Shown piece after piece: positions 52,144-61,495 of a stretch of 64,000 nucleotides of DNA (position 1 is the first letter of the stretch; each line of letters starts with the position of its first letter). The notes below the pieces were generated by a model. That model searched no databases, had not been told where the DNA came from, and saw only the letters and a program-made list of their open reading frames with translations. Origin of the DNA: Rhodococcus sp. H36-A4 (GTDB lineage Bacteria; Actinomycetota; Actinomycetes; Mycobacteriales; Mycobacteriaceae); assembly GCF_027158005.1 (NCBI RefSeq), contig NZ_JAPVLQ010000001.1:682001-746000 (forward strand), written 5' to 3'. The position numbers were made by a program, and so were the translations under genes.

Positions 52144-52224
52144 CTTAGCCGTCGGAGTGACCGCTGTCACCCCTTTGAAGTAAGCGAGTCGATCCAGTGC
52201 TTTCTTGAAGCGCCATCTGTCCCC
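52130..52224 (+). other. Collapsed duplicate of the FMO operon (leader plus hydrolase 3' end)
   Basis: Bases 52130-52194 match the FMO leader 47394-47458 at about 55 of 65 ungapped positions, including the final GAAGTAAGCGAGTCGATC. Instead of an ATG, the sequence continues at 52197-52224 with GTGCTTTCTTGAAGCGCCAT, the 3' end of the hydrolase gene (from about 50379) with one T missing. A second copy of the operon appears to have lost everything between its promoter and its last codons. The rest of the gap to 52320 shows nothing. Confidence 0.7.
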
Positions 52225-52320
52225 GGATCCGGGAAAATGAGGATGCAGGTCCTCGTCGAATCGTTCTATAACGCTAGATCGAGTACGCGAACCAATCGTC
52301 CATTCGTCGAATCGCTTGTT

Positions 52321-53478
52321 TCACAGTCTTTCTATGATTGTCACGTTGGCTTGGCCGCCGCCCTCACACATGGTCTGGAGGCCGAAGCGTCCGCCGGTGC
52401 GTTCCAATTCGTGGAGAAGTGTGGTCATCAAGCGTGCGCCGGTCGCGCCGAGTGGATGCCCCAGCGCGATCGCACCACCATTGACATTGACTTTCGACAG
52501 ATCGGCCCCAGTTTCTTTCTGCCATGCGAGAACGACCGAGACGAAAGCTTCGTTCATTTCGATGAGGTCGATGTCATCGAGTGTCAGACCAGTAAGTCGC
52601 AATGCGTGTTCAGTGGCAGGAATCGGCGCTGTCAACATCATGACCGGGTCCGCACCGCGACCGGACATGTGATGGATGCGAGCACGTGGCGTAAGTCCGT
52701 ATCGGTTGACCGCCGACTCGCTCGCAACGAGTAGCGCTGCAGAAGCGTCTGAGAGCTGACTCGATACCGCCGCAGTTATCAGACCTCCCTCAACAACAGG
52801 TGGGAGCGAGCGAATCTTCTCCCAGTCCGGTGTGCGCGGCCCCTCGTCTGCTGTCACATCTCCGACCGGCACAATTTCTCGCGCGAATCGCCCCTCCTCT
52901 CGTGCACGGATGGCGCGGGTGTGGCTTTCGACGGCGTAGGCCTCCATCTGAGGTCGCGTGATGTTCCATTTTTCTGCAATCATCTCAGCGGCGCGGATTT
53001 GTCCAATCGGATCGGTGCCGTACCGCTGGACCCAGCCTGTCGATCCAAGGAAGGGATCGTCGAAGCCGTATGGCTTTCCGGCCAGCATCGCTGCACCGAT
53101 CGGAATAGCACTCATGTTCTGAACTCCGCCTGCGACAACGAGTTCTGCGGTCCCGGAGAGAACCGCGGACGCCGCGAAATGAAGGGCCTGCTGGGAGGAG
53201 CCGCACTGACGGTCCACGGTGACGCCCAGAACATGTTCCGGGAGCCCGGCCGCGAGCCAAGAGGTCCTCGCAACATTGCCCGCTTGTGGCCCCACTGCAT
53301 CGGAACAACCGAATATCACGTTGTCCACGTAGCCCGGGTCGATCCCCGTTCTCGACATCAACTCCGTGAGGACATGTGCTCCCAGATCTGCCGAATGGCA
53401 GCCCTGAAGCCCACCGCGACGCCGTCCCACCGGTGTTCGGACGGCGTCGACCAAATATGCAGTACCGATTCCTTGCAT
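52321..53478 (-). CDS. Thiolase (steroid 3-ketoacyl-CoA thiolase/acetyl-CoA acetyltransferase type)
   Basis: The 385-residue enzyme has the acyl-accepting cysteine in VDRQCGSSQQAL (C92), the NEAF motif in LIEMNEAFVSVV, the active-site histidine in GGAIALGHPLGATG and the second cysteine in MCEGGGQANVTI. It carries out thiolytic release of acetyl- or propionyl-CoA. The overall pattern resembles side-chain thiolases such as FadA5, but this cannot be settled by eye. ATG 53478 has GAGG upstream. Confidence 0.87.
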   Translation of the reverse strand: MQGIGTAYLVDAVRTPVGRRRGGLQGCHSADLGAHVLTELMSRTGIDPGYVDNVIFGCSDAVGPQAGNVARTSWLAAGLPEHVLGVTVDRQCGSSQQALHFAASAVLSGTAELVVAGGVQNMSAIPIGAAMLAGKPYGFDDPFLGSTGWVQRYGTDPIGQIRAAEMIAEKWNITRPQMEAYAVESHTRAIRAREEGRFAREIVPVGDVTADEGPRTPDWEKIRSLPPVVEGGLITAAVSSQLSDASAALLVASESAVNRYGLTPRARIHHMSGRGADPVMMLTAPIPATEHALRLTGLTLDDIDLIEMNEAFVSVVLAWQKETGADLSKVNVNGGAIALGHPLGATGARLMTTLLHELERTGGRFGLQTMCEGGGQANVTIIERL

Positions 53479-53575
53479 CTCGTAGCACCTCTGTTCTTCT
53501 CGAAAGGGATTCGTCAAGCCCGCGTTTCTACCGCTGTCGATCGACGCAATCCGTCGGTCTCAATACCGTGTGAGG

Positions 53576-54952
53576 TCACTGTGCGCTGATGTCCGCGCTG
53601 GGGTGGGCGGGGCTAGGTTCGACGTCGATCGTGTTGAGGTCGCGCCCTCGGGTCTCTTTGATCATGGTCAGTGCCCCGATCGATATGCCTGCGGTGATGA
53701 CGATGATCAGGCTCAGCGGGACGCTGGAGCCGCCGAATCCGGCGAGCAGGACGCTGGCGATCAAAGGGGTGAAGCCTGCGCCGATGAGGCTGGCGCCTTG
53801 GTATCCGAGGGATGCGCCCGTGTAGCGGACGGTGGTACCGAACATCTCCGACAGCAGCGGGACCAGGGGTGCGAACATCATGTTCTGGAAGATTTGCGCG
53901 ATGACCAGGCCACCCGCCATCAGTGCGATGGAGCCGGTGTTGATCAGCATGTAGAGCGGGAACGCAAAGATGATTGCGCCTGTAGCGCCGATGAACACGA
54001 CCGTACGACGGCCGATTCGGTCGGACAGCGTGGATGCCAGTGGGATGGCGACAAGCGCGACCACGGACAGGAGTATCAGTACCCGGATCACTTCCGACTT
54101 GTCGTAGCCGATGCCCGTCGCATACGCGATGATGTGTGAGGTCATGAGCGCGGTGAGCGCGAAGGGAGCAATACCCGCAGCACATGCCAGCAGTACGGGG
54201 CGAGGACTGCGGATCAGTCGGCTCAGTGGGGTGCGTTCGGGCTTTTCGGTTTCGGCGCGTTCGGCTGCTTGTTGGAACACTGGGCTTTCCGTGACCCGCG
54301 ACCGGACGTAGAGGCCTACGACGACGAGCAGTGCACTGAACAGGAACGGGATACGCCAGCCCCACGATTGCAGGCTCTCGTCCGGCAGTAGAGTCACCAA
54401 GGCGACGGCGACCGTCGACATCAAGAACCCCAGCGGTGACCCCAAATTCATGATGCCGGCCCATTTTCCGCGATTCTCGGCATCGGCATGTTCGACGACC
54501 ATCAGTGCGGCACCGCCCCATTCGCCGCCGACTGCTACACCCTGCAAGATTCGCAGGACGATGAGCAGAATCGGGGCCGTGACGCCGATCGCGGCGTAAC
54601 TGGGCAACAGTCCGATGAGGACGCTCGCCACGCCCATCAGTGCCATCGTGACGATGAGGATGTGCTTGCGGCCGAACCGATCGCCGAAGTGGCCGAACAG
54701 GATTCCGCCCAATGGGCGCGCGACGTAGCCCACGGCCAGGGTGCCGAAAGCGGCGATGGTGGAGACCGCCTGCGATTCCCCCGGGAAGAACACGTCACCG
54801 AACACGAGGGCTGCCATCGTGCTGTACAGCAGGAAATCGTAGTACTCGAGGGCTGTGCCCAACAGAGACGACAGCGCAACTTTGCGTAGTTGCGTCGCTG
54901 AGGTGGCGCTTGGAAGATCGTGAACGCGCCCGTCGACCTCATTGCTATCCAT
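53576..54952 (-). CDS. MHS-family MFS transporter
   Basis: The 458-residue protein has 12 predicted helices and the metabolite:H+ symporter marks GTALEYYDFLLYSTMAAL, GHFGDRFGRKHIL (loop 2-3) and RILQGVAVGGEWGGAALM. MHS transporters import organic acids, shikimate or betaine-like compounds. It probably takes up a carboxylated substrate for the surrounding catabolic genes. ATG 54952 has AGGAG 9 bases upstream. Confidence 0.88.
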   Translation of the reverse strand: MDSNEVDGRVHDLPSATSATQLRKVALSSLLGTALEYYDFLLYSTMAALVFGDVFFPGESQAVSTIAAFGTLAVGYVARPLGGILFGHFGDRFGRKHILIVTMALMGVASVLIGLLPSYAAIGVTAPILLIVLRILQGVAVGGEWGGAALMVVEHADAENRGKWAGIMNLGSPLGFLMSTVAVALVTLLPDESLQSWGWRIPFLFSALLVVVGLYVRSRVTESPVFQQAAERAETEKPERTPLSRLIRSPRPVLLACAAGIAPFALTALMTSHIIAYATGIGYDKSEVIRVLILLSVVALVAIPLASTLSDRIGRRTVVFIGATGAIIFAFPLYMLINTGSIALMAGGLVIAQIFQNMMFAPLVPLLSEMFGTTVRYTGASLGYQGASLIGAGFTPLIASVLLAGFGGSSVPLSLIIVITAGISIGALTMIKETRGRDLNTIDVEPSPAHPSADISAQ

Positions 54953-55262
54953 CTGGATCCACTCCTTTTGCAGGCCCATAGGGCCAAGACTCGCCACGGA
55001 AACACAGCGCATATTTGATGAGAAAGAATAAACCAAGCATTCGCTAGGTTGAACGATAGCGATGTGGTGGCAGTCACGTCAAGGACTACGAGGCCGCAAC
55101 AAACGAAGCTGCAAATGGGCTGGATAGAAGTATAAAACCAGGTAAAAGGACTAGTGGATTTTCATTCTGGAGTCCGATCGTTGGGACCTGTCACCTCCGC
55201 CTGTCTCTGACCAAGCGTTTGTTACTTCGATCTTCCTACGTCTCATCACCGTATTCACGGCC

Positions 55263-55343
55263 TACTATGTCGAGATCGTCGTTGCACTCCCCCGCGACAC
55301 CTCCGGCAAGGTCGATAAGCTGCGACTGCGGCAAAGTGGATGA
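55263..55343 (+). pseudogene. C-terminal remnant of an AMP-dependent acyl-CoA synthetase
   Basis: In one frame the sequence reads YYVEIVVALPRDTSGKVDKL and RLRQSG before a TGA at 55341. This is the A10-type tail (PRxxSGKVxKxxLR) that ends acyl-CoA synthetases. Upstream the frame loses similarity, so the body of the gene is gone. It lies in the 506-base gap (54953-55458) between the transporter and TetR genes; the left half of the gap is AT-rich and probably holds the transporter promoter. Confidence 0.55.
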
Positions 55344-55458
55344 CCCCACTACTCCGCGGATCAGGCCACCAGGGCCTGCGCAGCACGTACCTACCAACTG
55401 GCAACGCGACCGAGATCATGCTCCGTCTTGCGGGGTACTCAGAAGGCAACGGGGAATC

Positions 55459-56091
55459 ATGCCGACGAATGCCACTGCCAACGCCGAGCAGCGGAAACAG
55501 CAGGTGCTGCACACGGCAACGAAGCTGTTCGCAGAGAATGGCTTGGCAGGTACGTCGATGCGCATGATCGCAAGCAGCATCGGCATCCTTCCGAGCAGCC
55601 TCTACCAATACGTGCCCTCGAAGGAGTCGCTCCTGGAGGAGATCGTCATCGGCCACTTACGTGCGATGAATACCGAATTTCATCGGGTTGTCGACCGGTC
55701 ACTGCCTCCGGAGCTCGAACTCGGTGAGCTGATTCGTAGGTCTCTGACGCTGATCGACGAGGATCCACACTCGCCACAGATTTGCCGCAACGAGGAAAGC
55801 ACCATACGACAACTCGGCGGTCACGACGAGATCCGCGCACTCGCGGTGAGCAACCACAAACTATGGATCGCTTCGCTCGAACGCGGAATCAGTGAAGGCG
55901 TCTACCGACGATCGATCGCCCCGAACGTTGCATACGAATTGATCAAAGATGGCCTGTGGCTTACCGGGCGATGGTTCCGCCCCACCGCCGAGTACTCACT
56001 GGCCGACCTCTCGGTCGAATGCGTCGAGTTCTACCTGAACGCACTGATGCCGAAACAGAGCCCAATCGGATCCACTGCTGGAAATCCCTGA
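55459..56091 (+). CDS. TetR/AcrR family regulator
   Basis: The 210-residue protein has a TetR helix-turn-helix domain (ATKLFAENGLAGTSMRMI and IGILPSSLYQYVPSKESLLE) and a helical C-terminal domain. ATG 55459 has GGGG upstream; the open frame further left runs over the ligase remnant in another frame and is not coding. It precedes the PhyH gene by 74 bases and may control it or the divergent transporter. Confidence 0.82.
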   Translation: MPTNATANAEQRKQQVLHTATKLFAENGLAGTSMRMIASSIGILPSSLYQYVPSKESLLEEIVIGHLRAMNTEFHRVVDRSLPPELELGELIRRSLTLIDEDPHSPQICRNEESTIRQLGGHDEIRALAVSNHKLWIASLERGISEGVYRRSIAPNVAYELIKDGLWLTGRWFRPTAEYSLADLSVECVEFYLNALMPKQSPIGSTAGNP

Positions 56092-56165
56092 GCCGATTAC
56101 TGCACCGGCCCAACAATTCTGGTGCACGCTACTTCAACGTCTCGTATATCTAGGGAGTGCCGATC

Positions 56166-57023
56166 ATGACGCAGCCGCCCCGCCTTCACGCCTCGGAGTC
56201 GATGCAGTCAATCACCGATGCTCTGCAAGAGCATGGCGTCGTGATTGTCGAAGACCTGCTTGACCAGGACCTCCTCACCCGTTTCAATGCCGAACTCGAC
56301 TCTCACCTGAGCGAGCGAGCGCAGGGTGCGGAGCGTGGGTTCGTCAATGCTGTGGTGGCGGACTTTTTCGGCGAACACACTGAGCACCTGGCTGGGCTGG
56401 CGGCGAAGTCGACGGTTTTTGCCACCGAGGTGCTCACCCACCCGATTTATCGTGGAGTGTGCGACGCGGTGTTGCTACCGAACTGCGCGGCCTATCAGCT
56501 CAATCTCGGCCAGGTGCTCAATCGCGGCCCCGGAGGGACTGCCCAATATCTCCACCGCGACGAAGCCGTCTGGGTCCATGTACCCAAGCCGCGGCCGACC
56601 CTTCAGTTGGCGTCCGTGGTGGCGCTGCGGGACTTCACTGCGGAGAACGGTGCCACCCGGGTTATCCCGGGCAGTCACTTGTGGGATCCGCAGCGCCAAC
56701 CGACCGACGCCGAGGCGATTCCTGCGGTGATGAAAGCCGGCTCGGGGATCATCTACCTTGGTTCGACCATCCACGCTGCCGGCGCGAACACCACCGCTGA
56801 TCAGTGGCGTCGCGGGTTGCACATCAGCTACTGCGTGGGTTGGCTGCGGACCGAGGAGAACCAGGTCCTGTCGATACCGATGGAGCAGGTGCGCGCCTTG
56901 CCGCGCGAGTCGCAGAATCTTTTGGGATTCGGCGTGCATGATGCGGTCGCGCAGCGCGGCGGCTACCTCGGCACGGTCGATCTTTCCGATCCGGTCGAAC
57001 TGATCGCCGCGGGAAAGCTCTGA
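56166..57023 (+). CDS. PhyH-family Fe(II)/2-oxoglutarate dioxygenase
   Basis: The 285-residue protein has the HxD iron motif in LHRDEAVW (H130, D132), the distal His in STIHAAG (H203) and a likely 2-oxoglutarate arginine in WRRGLHISY. PhyH-family enzymes hydroxylate phytanoyl-type or other hydrophobic substrates. ATG 56166 has GGGAG 8 bases upstream, and a GTG nine bases earlier is possible. It converges with the substrate-binding protein gene. Confidence 0.85.
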   Translation: MTQPPRLHASESMQSITDALQEHGVVIVEDLLDQDLLTRFNAELDSHLSERAQGAERGFVNAVVADFFGEHTEHLAGLAAKSTVFATEVLTHPIYRGVCDAVLLPNCAAYQLNLGQVLNRGPGGTAQYLHRDEAVWVHVPKPRPTLQLASVVALRDFTAENGATRVIPGSHLWDPQRQPTDAEAIPAVMKAGSGIIYLGSTIHAAGANTTADQWRRGLHISYCVGWLRTEENQVLSIPMEQVRALPRESQNLLGFGVHDAVAQRGGYLGTVDLSDPVELIAAGKL

Positions 57024-57045
57024 GTGCCCACCCAGTCGCTGATAC

Positions 57046-58653
57046 TCAGGAGAGCCAGACCTCGTCGAGAAGCATGATGTCGGCGAAACTGTGGGATGCG
57101 CCCTGAACTTCAGGCTGCCAGACCACCAGATTGTCCTGCGCTGCCAGCGGCAGAGTAGGTACCGTTTCGGTGGCCAGCGACTCGATATCGTCGATGGCTG
57201 ATTGGATTTCCTCCTGTGTACCTGCCATTTGCAGTGTGGCAAGCAACTCGTCCATCTCAGGGTTCGAGTACCCGGAGGCGTTCCCCGTCGAGTCGCTGTG
57301 GAAGACCGAGTAGAGCTTGAGGAATGGGGCCGAATCGCGGATGCTGAGGGCGGACTGGCCCAGGTCGTAGTTCTTTTCGACGTTGATCACTCGGATGATG
57401 TCGCTGGTGGAGTTCAAGAACTCGACCTCTGCGTCGAATCCGACGGCATTGAGCATCGCCTGGATCGCGAGTGCCCGGGCCTGCGCCTCCGGTGCCTGGC
57501 GCGTTGTGAACGTGATCTTGCCGTCGTAGCCGTCTGCTTTGGCTTCTTCCAGTAGCGAACGAGCACCTTCGGGGTCGTACTTCGAGGCCGGGGCGCCTGT
57601 ATTCCAGCGTGACGCCTCCGAGAACAGCGCGACGCTCGGACGGCCGATCCCGTCCTGAGTCCGCTCATCGAATGCGACCGGGTCGACGGCTTTGATCAGT
57701 GCCTGCCGCACCCTCAGGTCCGACCCAGGGCGGCCTTCAGCGTTGTTGATCAACACGTCGTTGCCGGCATTCATCACATTCAGATAGCCGGGGTTGCCAG
57801 CTCCGACGACGTCAGCGACGATCTGTGCCTCGACGGTGAAAAACATCTCCAGCTGTCCGGTGTTGAACATGTCCAACTGTTGTTGGCCGCCTGCCGAGGG
57901 GAGGAAACGTACGCCGTCGAGTTTCGCGTCACCACCCCAATAGCCCTCGCGTCGTTCGAGCTGAATCTGCTCGTTCGGCTTGTTCGCTTCCAGCACGAAG
58001 GGTCCGGCCCCGATCGGGGTGAAATTCTCCGCTTGATCGGACTGCGCGGCAACTATCATGCCCGGGCCCGTGGCCAACATAGTCGGGAATGTGGCCCAGG
58101 GACTGGACAGTTCGAAGATCACTGTCGAGTCGTCGGGTGCCGATATCGACGAGACAGCGTTCTTCCACAGCTGCGAGTCGGGACCACGATTGGCGACGTA
58201 CCGATCGATGCTCCACCGAACCGCTTCGGCGTCGAGGCTTTCGCCGTTGCTGAAGGTCACCCCGTCCCGCAGGGTCAACGTCCACGTCTTACCGTCGTCG
58301 CTGACGGTGAGGTCCTCGGCGAGTTGGGGTTCGAACTCGCCGGCCTGACCGTCGAAGCGCACGAGCACGTCGTAGATTGCTGCCATCTCGGTGCCACCTG
58401 TCGAACCGGACGCCATGGTGCGTGCGGGGTCCAGGGTTGCGGGCAGCGCCAGCGAGCCGAACGACAAGGTGCCACCGCTTACCGGTTCGCCGGCATCGGC
58501 CGAGCTACCGACCGGCCCGCTCACGCCGGCCATCGCGTCGCCTGTAGCTGCTTCTTCACTCGACGCACATGAACTCAACAAGAGCGCGGTCGCTGCCGCG
58601 AGCACGATGGCACCGCTCAGTCGAGGCGTACTGGATAGTGCGCGTTCAGTCAC
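57046..58653 (-). CDS. ABC transporter substrate-binding lipoprotein (SBP_bac_5 type)
   Basis: The 535-residue protein has a signal peptide ending in the lipobox LSSC and a family-5 binding fold with FEPQLAEDLTVSDDGKTW, LRDGVTFSNGE and IGAGPFVLEANKPNE. This class binds peptides, nickel or other small compounds for ABC import. No permease or ATPase gene is beside it, so it is an orphan or works with a distant transporter. GTG 58653 has GGAGG close upstream; the open frame continues further left. Confidence 0.83.
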   Translation of the reverse strand: MTERALSSTPRLSGAIVLAAATALLLSSCASSEEAATGDAMAGVSGPVGSSADAGEPVSGGTLSFGSLALPATLDPARTMASGSTGGTEMAAIYDVLVRFDGQAGEFEPQLAEDLTVSDDGKTWTLTLRDGVTFSNGESLDAEAVRWSIDRYVANRGPDSQLWKNAVSSISAPDDSTVIFELSSPWATFPTMLATGPGMIVAAQSDQAENFTPIGAGPFVLEANKPNEQIQLERREGYWGGDAKLDGVRFLPSAGGQQQLDMFNTGQLEMFFTVEAQIVADVVGAGNPGYLNVMNAGNDVLINNAEGRPGSDLRVRQALIKAVDPVAFDERTQDGIGRPSVALFSEASRWNTGAPASKYDPEGARSLLEEAKADGYDGKITFTTRQAPEAQARALAIQAMLNAVGFDAEVEFLNSTSDIIRVINVEKNYDLGQSALSIRDSAPFLKLYSVFHSDSTGNASGYSNPEMDELLATLQMAGTQEEIQSAIDDIESLATETVPTLPLAAQDNLVVWQPEVQGASHSFADIMLLDEVWLS

Positions 58654-58709
58654 CGGTCCTCCAGTATTCAAGTGTGGCAGCCGGTATCCGCGCCACGGAA
58701 TGATTCGGT

Positions 58710-60062
58710 TCACTGCGATACCGCTTGCGGCTCGGTGCTGGGAACTACCGTCACCTTGGGCGGCAACCAGTCATGAGTGTTGACGCTGACGTGCGGGAAG
58801 TAGATGCGCAGGGTGATTCCGAAATTCTCGGGGCGGACGGGCAACCAGTTGCACTCACGACCATGTCCCGGATTTGTCGCACCGATCCAAAGGTCCAGTG
58901 AGCCATCGTCGTTCAGTGTCAGATCCTGGCTGTCATCGAGTGCATAGCGATCGAGTTCATTGTCGAACAACTGTCCGGATGCGGAGTAGGCGGTGAGGGA
59001 CCACCAGCCCCAGTCACCGTATGGCGGCAACTGGCCGGGTTCGAAATGAAGATTGTAGGTTTTTGTCCCGGTGAGCTGTTCTCCATCAGAGTCCACCTGC
59101 GTCGACGGATAGGCCGTGACATCAACGGGATTGGCGAATCCGCCGTGCGCAATTCTTGCGCGGTAGAGGTACTTGGTGCCGAAATTTCCGATGGACTCGT
59201 CCAGGTAGATCCAACCATCGATCGCCGTGACTCGGCGGCTCTCGTTGACCTTGCTACCGCCCATGAAACCAGGCAGCCGACCGGCTCGTTCCTGGACGGA
59301 TTCCGGAAGAGATGCTAAATCGAATGTCAATCCTGCGCCGATGCCCAATGCGGCGAATCGATCCAAGGCCGGCTGGTCTTCGGGGGCACCCGGGTTGCTG
59401 GCTGCCAGGCTGTTGAAGCGATCGAAGTACTCGCTCGCCTCCATCTTCTGAAGATGGAGGACGGGTAAGTAATCGAGATCGGGCGTGTAACTCCCGCGTG
59501 GGTAGGTGTGCTCTTTGCCGTGCTGCGACAGCGGATACAGGTCCATCGAGTCTTGGATTTTGCGCGGCTCTTCCAGGTCCTCGGGCCCGTAGCACCGGAC
59601 GCGCAGGAGCAGCCAGACGAAGTCGGTCGACACCGGGACAGGGATGACATCTTCCGGCAACGCACCGTCGAATCGTGGACCGATCAATGCGTAGGTGACT
59701 GCGTCGTTCCCGCCGACGCCCCCGGTGCCGAGCACCGCCGGGGTGTTCGAGTAGCCATCGAACGGTTGAATCGAGCAGTACCGGTCGGTTTCCGGCTTGA
59801 ACAGCAGGTACGGCTCTTCTCCCAGGTCAAGATAGGCCTGGGAGTACAACGTGTCCACGTTGGGCCGGGTGAGGCTGTGGAGGGCGGGGGTCGCCAAATC
59901 TCTGGAGTGGAACAACTGGTTGAGCGGCGCGCGATCTGCGGTGGGGGTCTCGGTGTTGGTCACCATCGCGCGGATGGTGTCCATCAACACCAAGGGGTAG
60001 GCGTACACATACGCATCTTCGAGATCCTGGGCAGCGTCGCTGGACATATTTTCAACAGCCAT
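58710..60062 (-). CDS. DUF1254/DUF1214 family protein
   Basis: The 450-residue protein has the DUF1254 region (AYVYAYPLVLMDTIRAMV, RPNVDTLYSQAYLDL) and the DUF1214 C-terminal region (GWWSLTAYSASGQLFDNEL). The function is not established; members often lie in catabolic or stress loci. No signal peptide is seen. ATG 60062 has GGAG 8 bases upstream. It sits between the aldehyde dehydrogenase and the binding protein in the same direction. Confidence 0.85.
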   Translation of the reverse strand: MAVENMSSDAAQDLEDAYVYAYPLVLMDTIRAMVTNTETPTADRAPLNQLFHSRDLATPALHSLTRPNVDTLYSQAYLDLGEEPYLLFKPETDRYCSIQPFDGYSNTPAVLGTGGVGGNDAVTYALIGPRFDGALPEDVIPVPVSTDFVWLLLRVRCYGPEDLEEPRKIQDSMDLYPLSQHGKEHTYPRGSYTPDLDYLPVLHLQKMEASEYFDRFNSLAASNPGAPEDQPALDRFAALGIGAGLTFDLASLPESVQERAGRLPGFMGGSKVNESRRVTAIDGWIYLDESIGNFGTKYLYRARIAHGGFANPVDVTAYPSTQVDSDGEQLTGTKTYNLHFEPGQLPPYGDWGWWSLTAYSASGQLFDNELDRYALDDSQDLTLNDDGSLDLWIGATNPGHGRECNWLPVRPENFGITLRIYFPHVSVNTHDWLPPKVTVVPSTEPQAVSQ

Positions 60063-60118
60063 GAAGAGTGCTCCATTTCGAGGTAAGAACGACTAGACGT
60101 TCGATAGCGGTCGTTCGA

Positions 60119-61495
60119 TCAATTGATGACACGGGTGATGAGGAAATCGTCGATGCCGGCACGGCCGCCCTCGCGGCCGAAGCCGCTGGCCTTGACCCCG
60201 CCGAACGGGACGTTCACGTCGAGGGCGTTGTGCTTGTTGATCCACACGGTGCCGGCCTCGATTCCCTCGGCCACCTGCCGGGCCCGGTCGGTGTCGGCGG
60301 ACCACACCGACGCACCGAGACCGAACTCCTGGCCGTCGATACGCGTGAGGACCTCGTCCAGGTTGTCGTAGGCGATGATCGGCAGCACTGGACCGAATTG
60401 CTCGAGCCTGACGACGTCGGCATCGTCACCGAGGTCCGTTAACACGGTCGGCGCCAGGAAGTGGCCGGGCAGTTCACCTTTCGCAGCAGACGGGCCACCC
60501 GTGACCACGCGCGCCCCTCCCGCGATCGCGTCCGCGATCAGCTTCTCGACGAAGTCGCGCTGCGCCCGGGTGTGGAGCGGACCCATTGTGGTGCCGGATT
60601 CCAGGCCGTCGCCGACGACACGCTGCCGCACGTGTACTTCGAGTGCTTCGGTGAAATCACTGTGCTGTGCGCGCGGAACGTAGACGCGCTTGGGTGCGAT
60701 GCACATCTGGCCCGCATTCATGAACGCCCCAGCAGCGAGCCGCTCCGCGGCCTGCGCAATGTCGGCGTCCGCGAGCAGGATCGCGGGGTCGTTGCCACCG
60801 AGTTCGAGCGTCAGTGGCGTAACGGCTTCCGCGGACTGACGGATGATTTCCCGGCCGATCTGCGTCGATCCGGTGAACGACACCTTGCGCACCCTGCGGT
60901 CCGTCACCAATGCCTGCCCGACGCTGGGCCCGCCGGCCACCAACCCGATCACACCCTCGGGAAGGACGGAGGACAGAATCTCGACGAACTCGGTGACCAC
61001 CCTCGATACTGTCTCCGCCGGCTTGACGATGACGGTGTTTCCGGCAATCAACGCCGGTGCAATCTTGGCTGTTGCCAAGTAGATAGGAAAGTTCCAGGGC
61101 ACGATCGCGGCGATAACGCCGTACGGAGCGTGCACCACGGTGGCGTGGTGCCCACCGAGCACCTGCTGGGTCCGGCTGGTCTCCCACTCCACATCCGCGG
61201 CCGCGCGGAAAGCCTCGGCGGCGATCCAGATCTCCTGCTTTGCCTCGGCCAGCGGTTTCCCCTGCTCGCGGGTAAGCAACTCGGCCAACGCGTCGGCGTG
61301 TGCGTGGATTTGCCCGGTGATGAGTCGAGCCAGGTCCTGCCGGGCGGGAAGGCCGCGTCGCCACGTGGGTAGGGCGGCGGTTGCCGCGGCGATTGTTTTC
61401 TCGATCTCGGCCGGGGTCGAGATGGTGGTCTCAGCCACGACCTCGAGGGTGGCCGGGTTGACCGAGGTCAAGACGGATCCGATTTCCTGTGTCAT
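60119..61495 (-). CDS. Aldehyde dehydrogenase family protein
   Basis: The 458-residue enzyme has the NAD-site VPWNFPIYLATAKIAPAL, catalytic Glu in TLELGGNDPAILL (about 230) and nucleophile Cys in NAGQMCIAPKR (about 264). It should oxidise an aldehyde to the acid, here perhaps the product of the P450 and SDR steps. ATG 61495 has GGGAGG 6 bases upstream and overlaps the SDR stop (ATGA). Confidence 0.9.
   Translation of the reverse strand: MTQEIGSVLTSVNPATLEVVAETTISTPAEIEKTIAAATAALPTWRRGLPARQDLARLITGQIHAHADALAELLTREQGKPLAEAKQEIWIAAEAFRAAADVEWETSRTQQVLGGHHATVVHAPYGVIAAIVPWNFPIYLATAKIAPALIAGNTVIVKPAETVSRVVTEFVEILSSVLPEGVIGLVAGGPSVGQALVTDRRVRKVSFTGSTQIGREIIRQSAEAVTPLTLELGGNDPAILLADADIAQAAERLAAGAFMNAGQMCIAPKRVYVPRAQHSDFTEALEVHVRQRVVGDGLESGTTMGPLHTRAQRDFVEKLIADAIAGGARVVTGGPSAAKGELPGHFLAPTVLTDLGDDADVVRLEQFGPVLPIIAYDNLDEVLTRIDGQEFGLGASVWSADTDRARQVAEGIEAGTVWINKHNALDVNVPFGGVKASGFGREGGRAGIDDFLITRVIN

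Noticed and set aside
52117-52734. A 205-codon plus-strand frame starting in the operon scar
   Set aside because: It crosses the scar and runs antisense to the thiolase gene with no recognisable protein.
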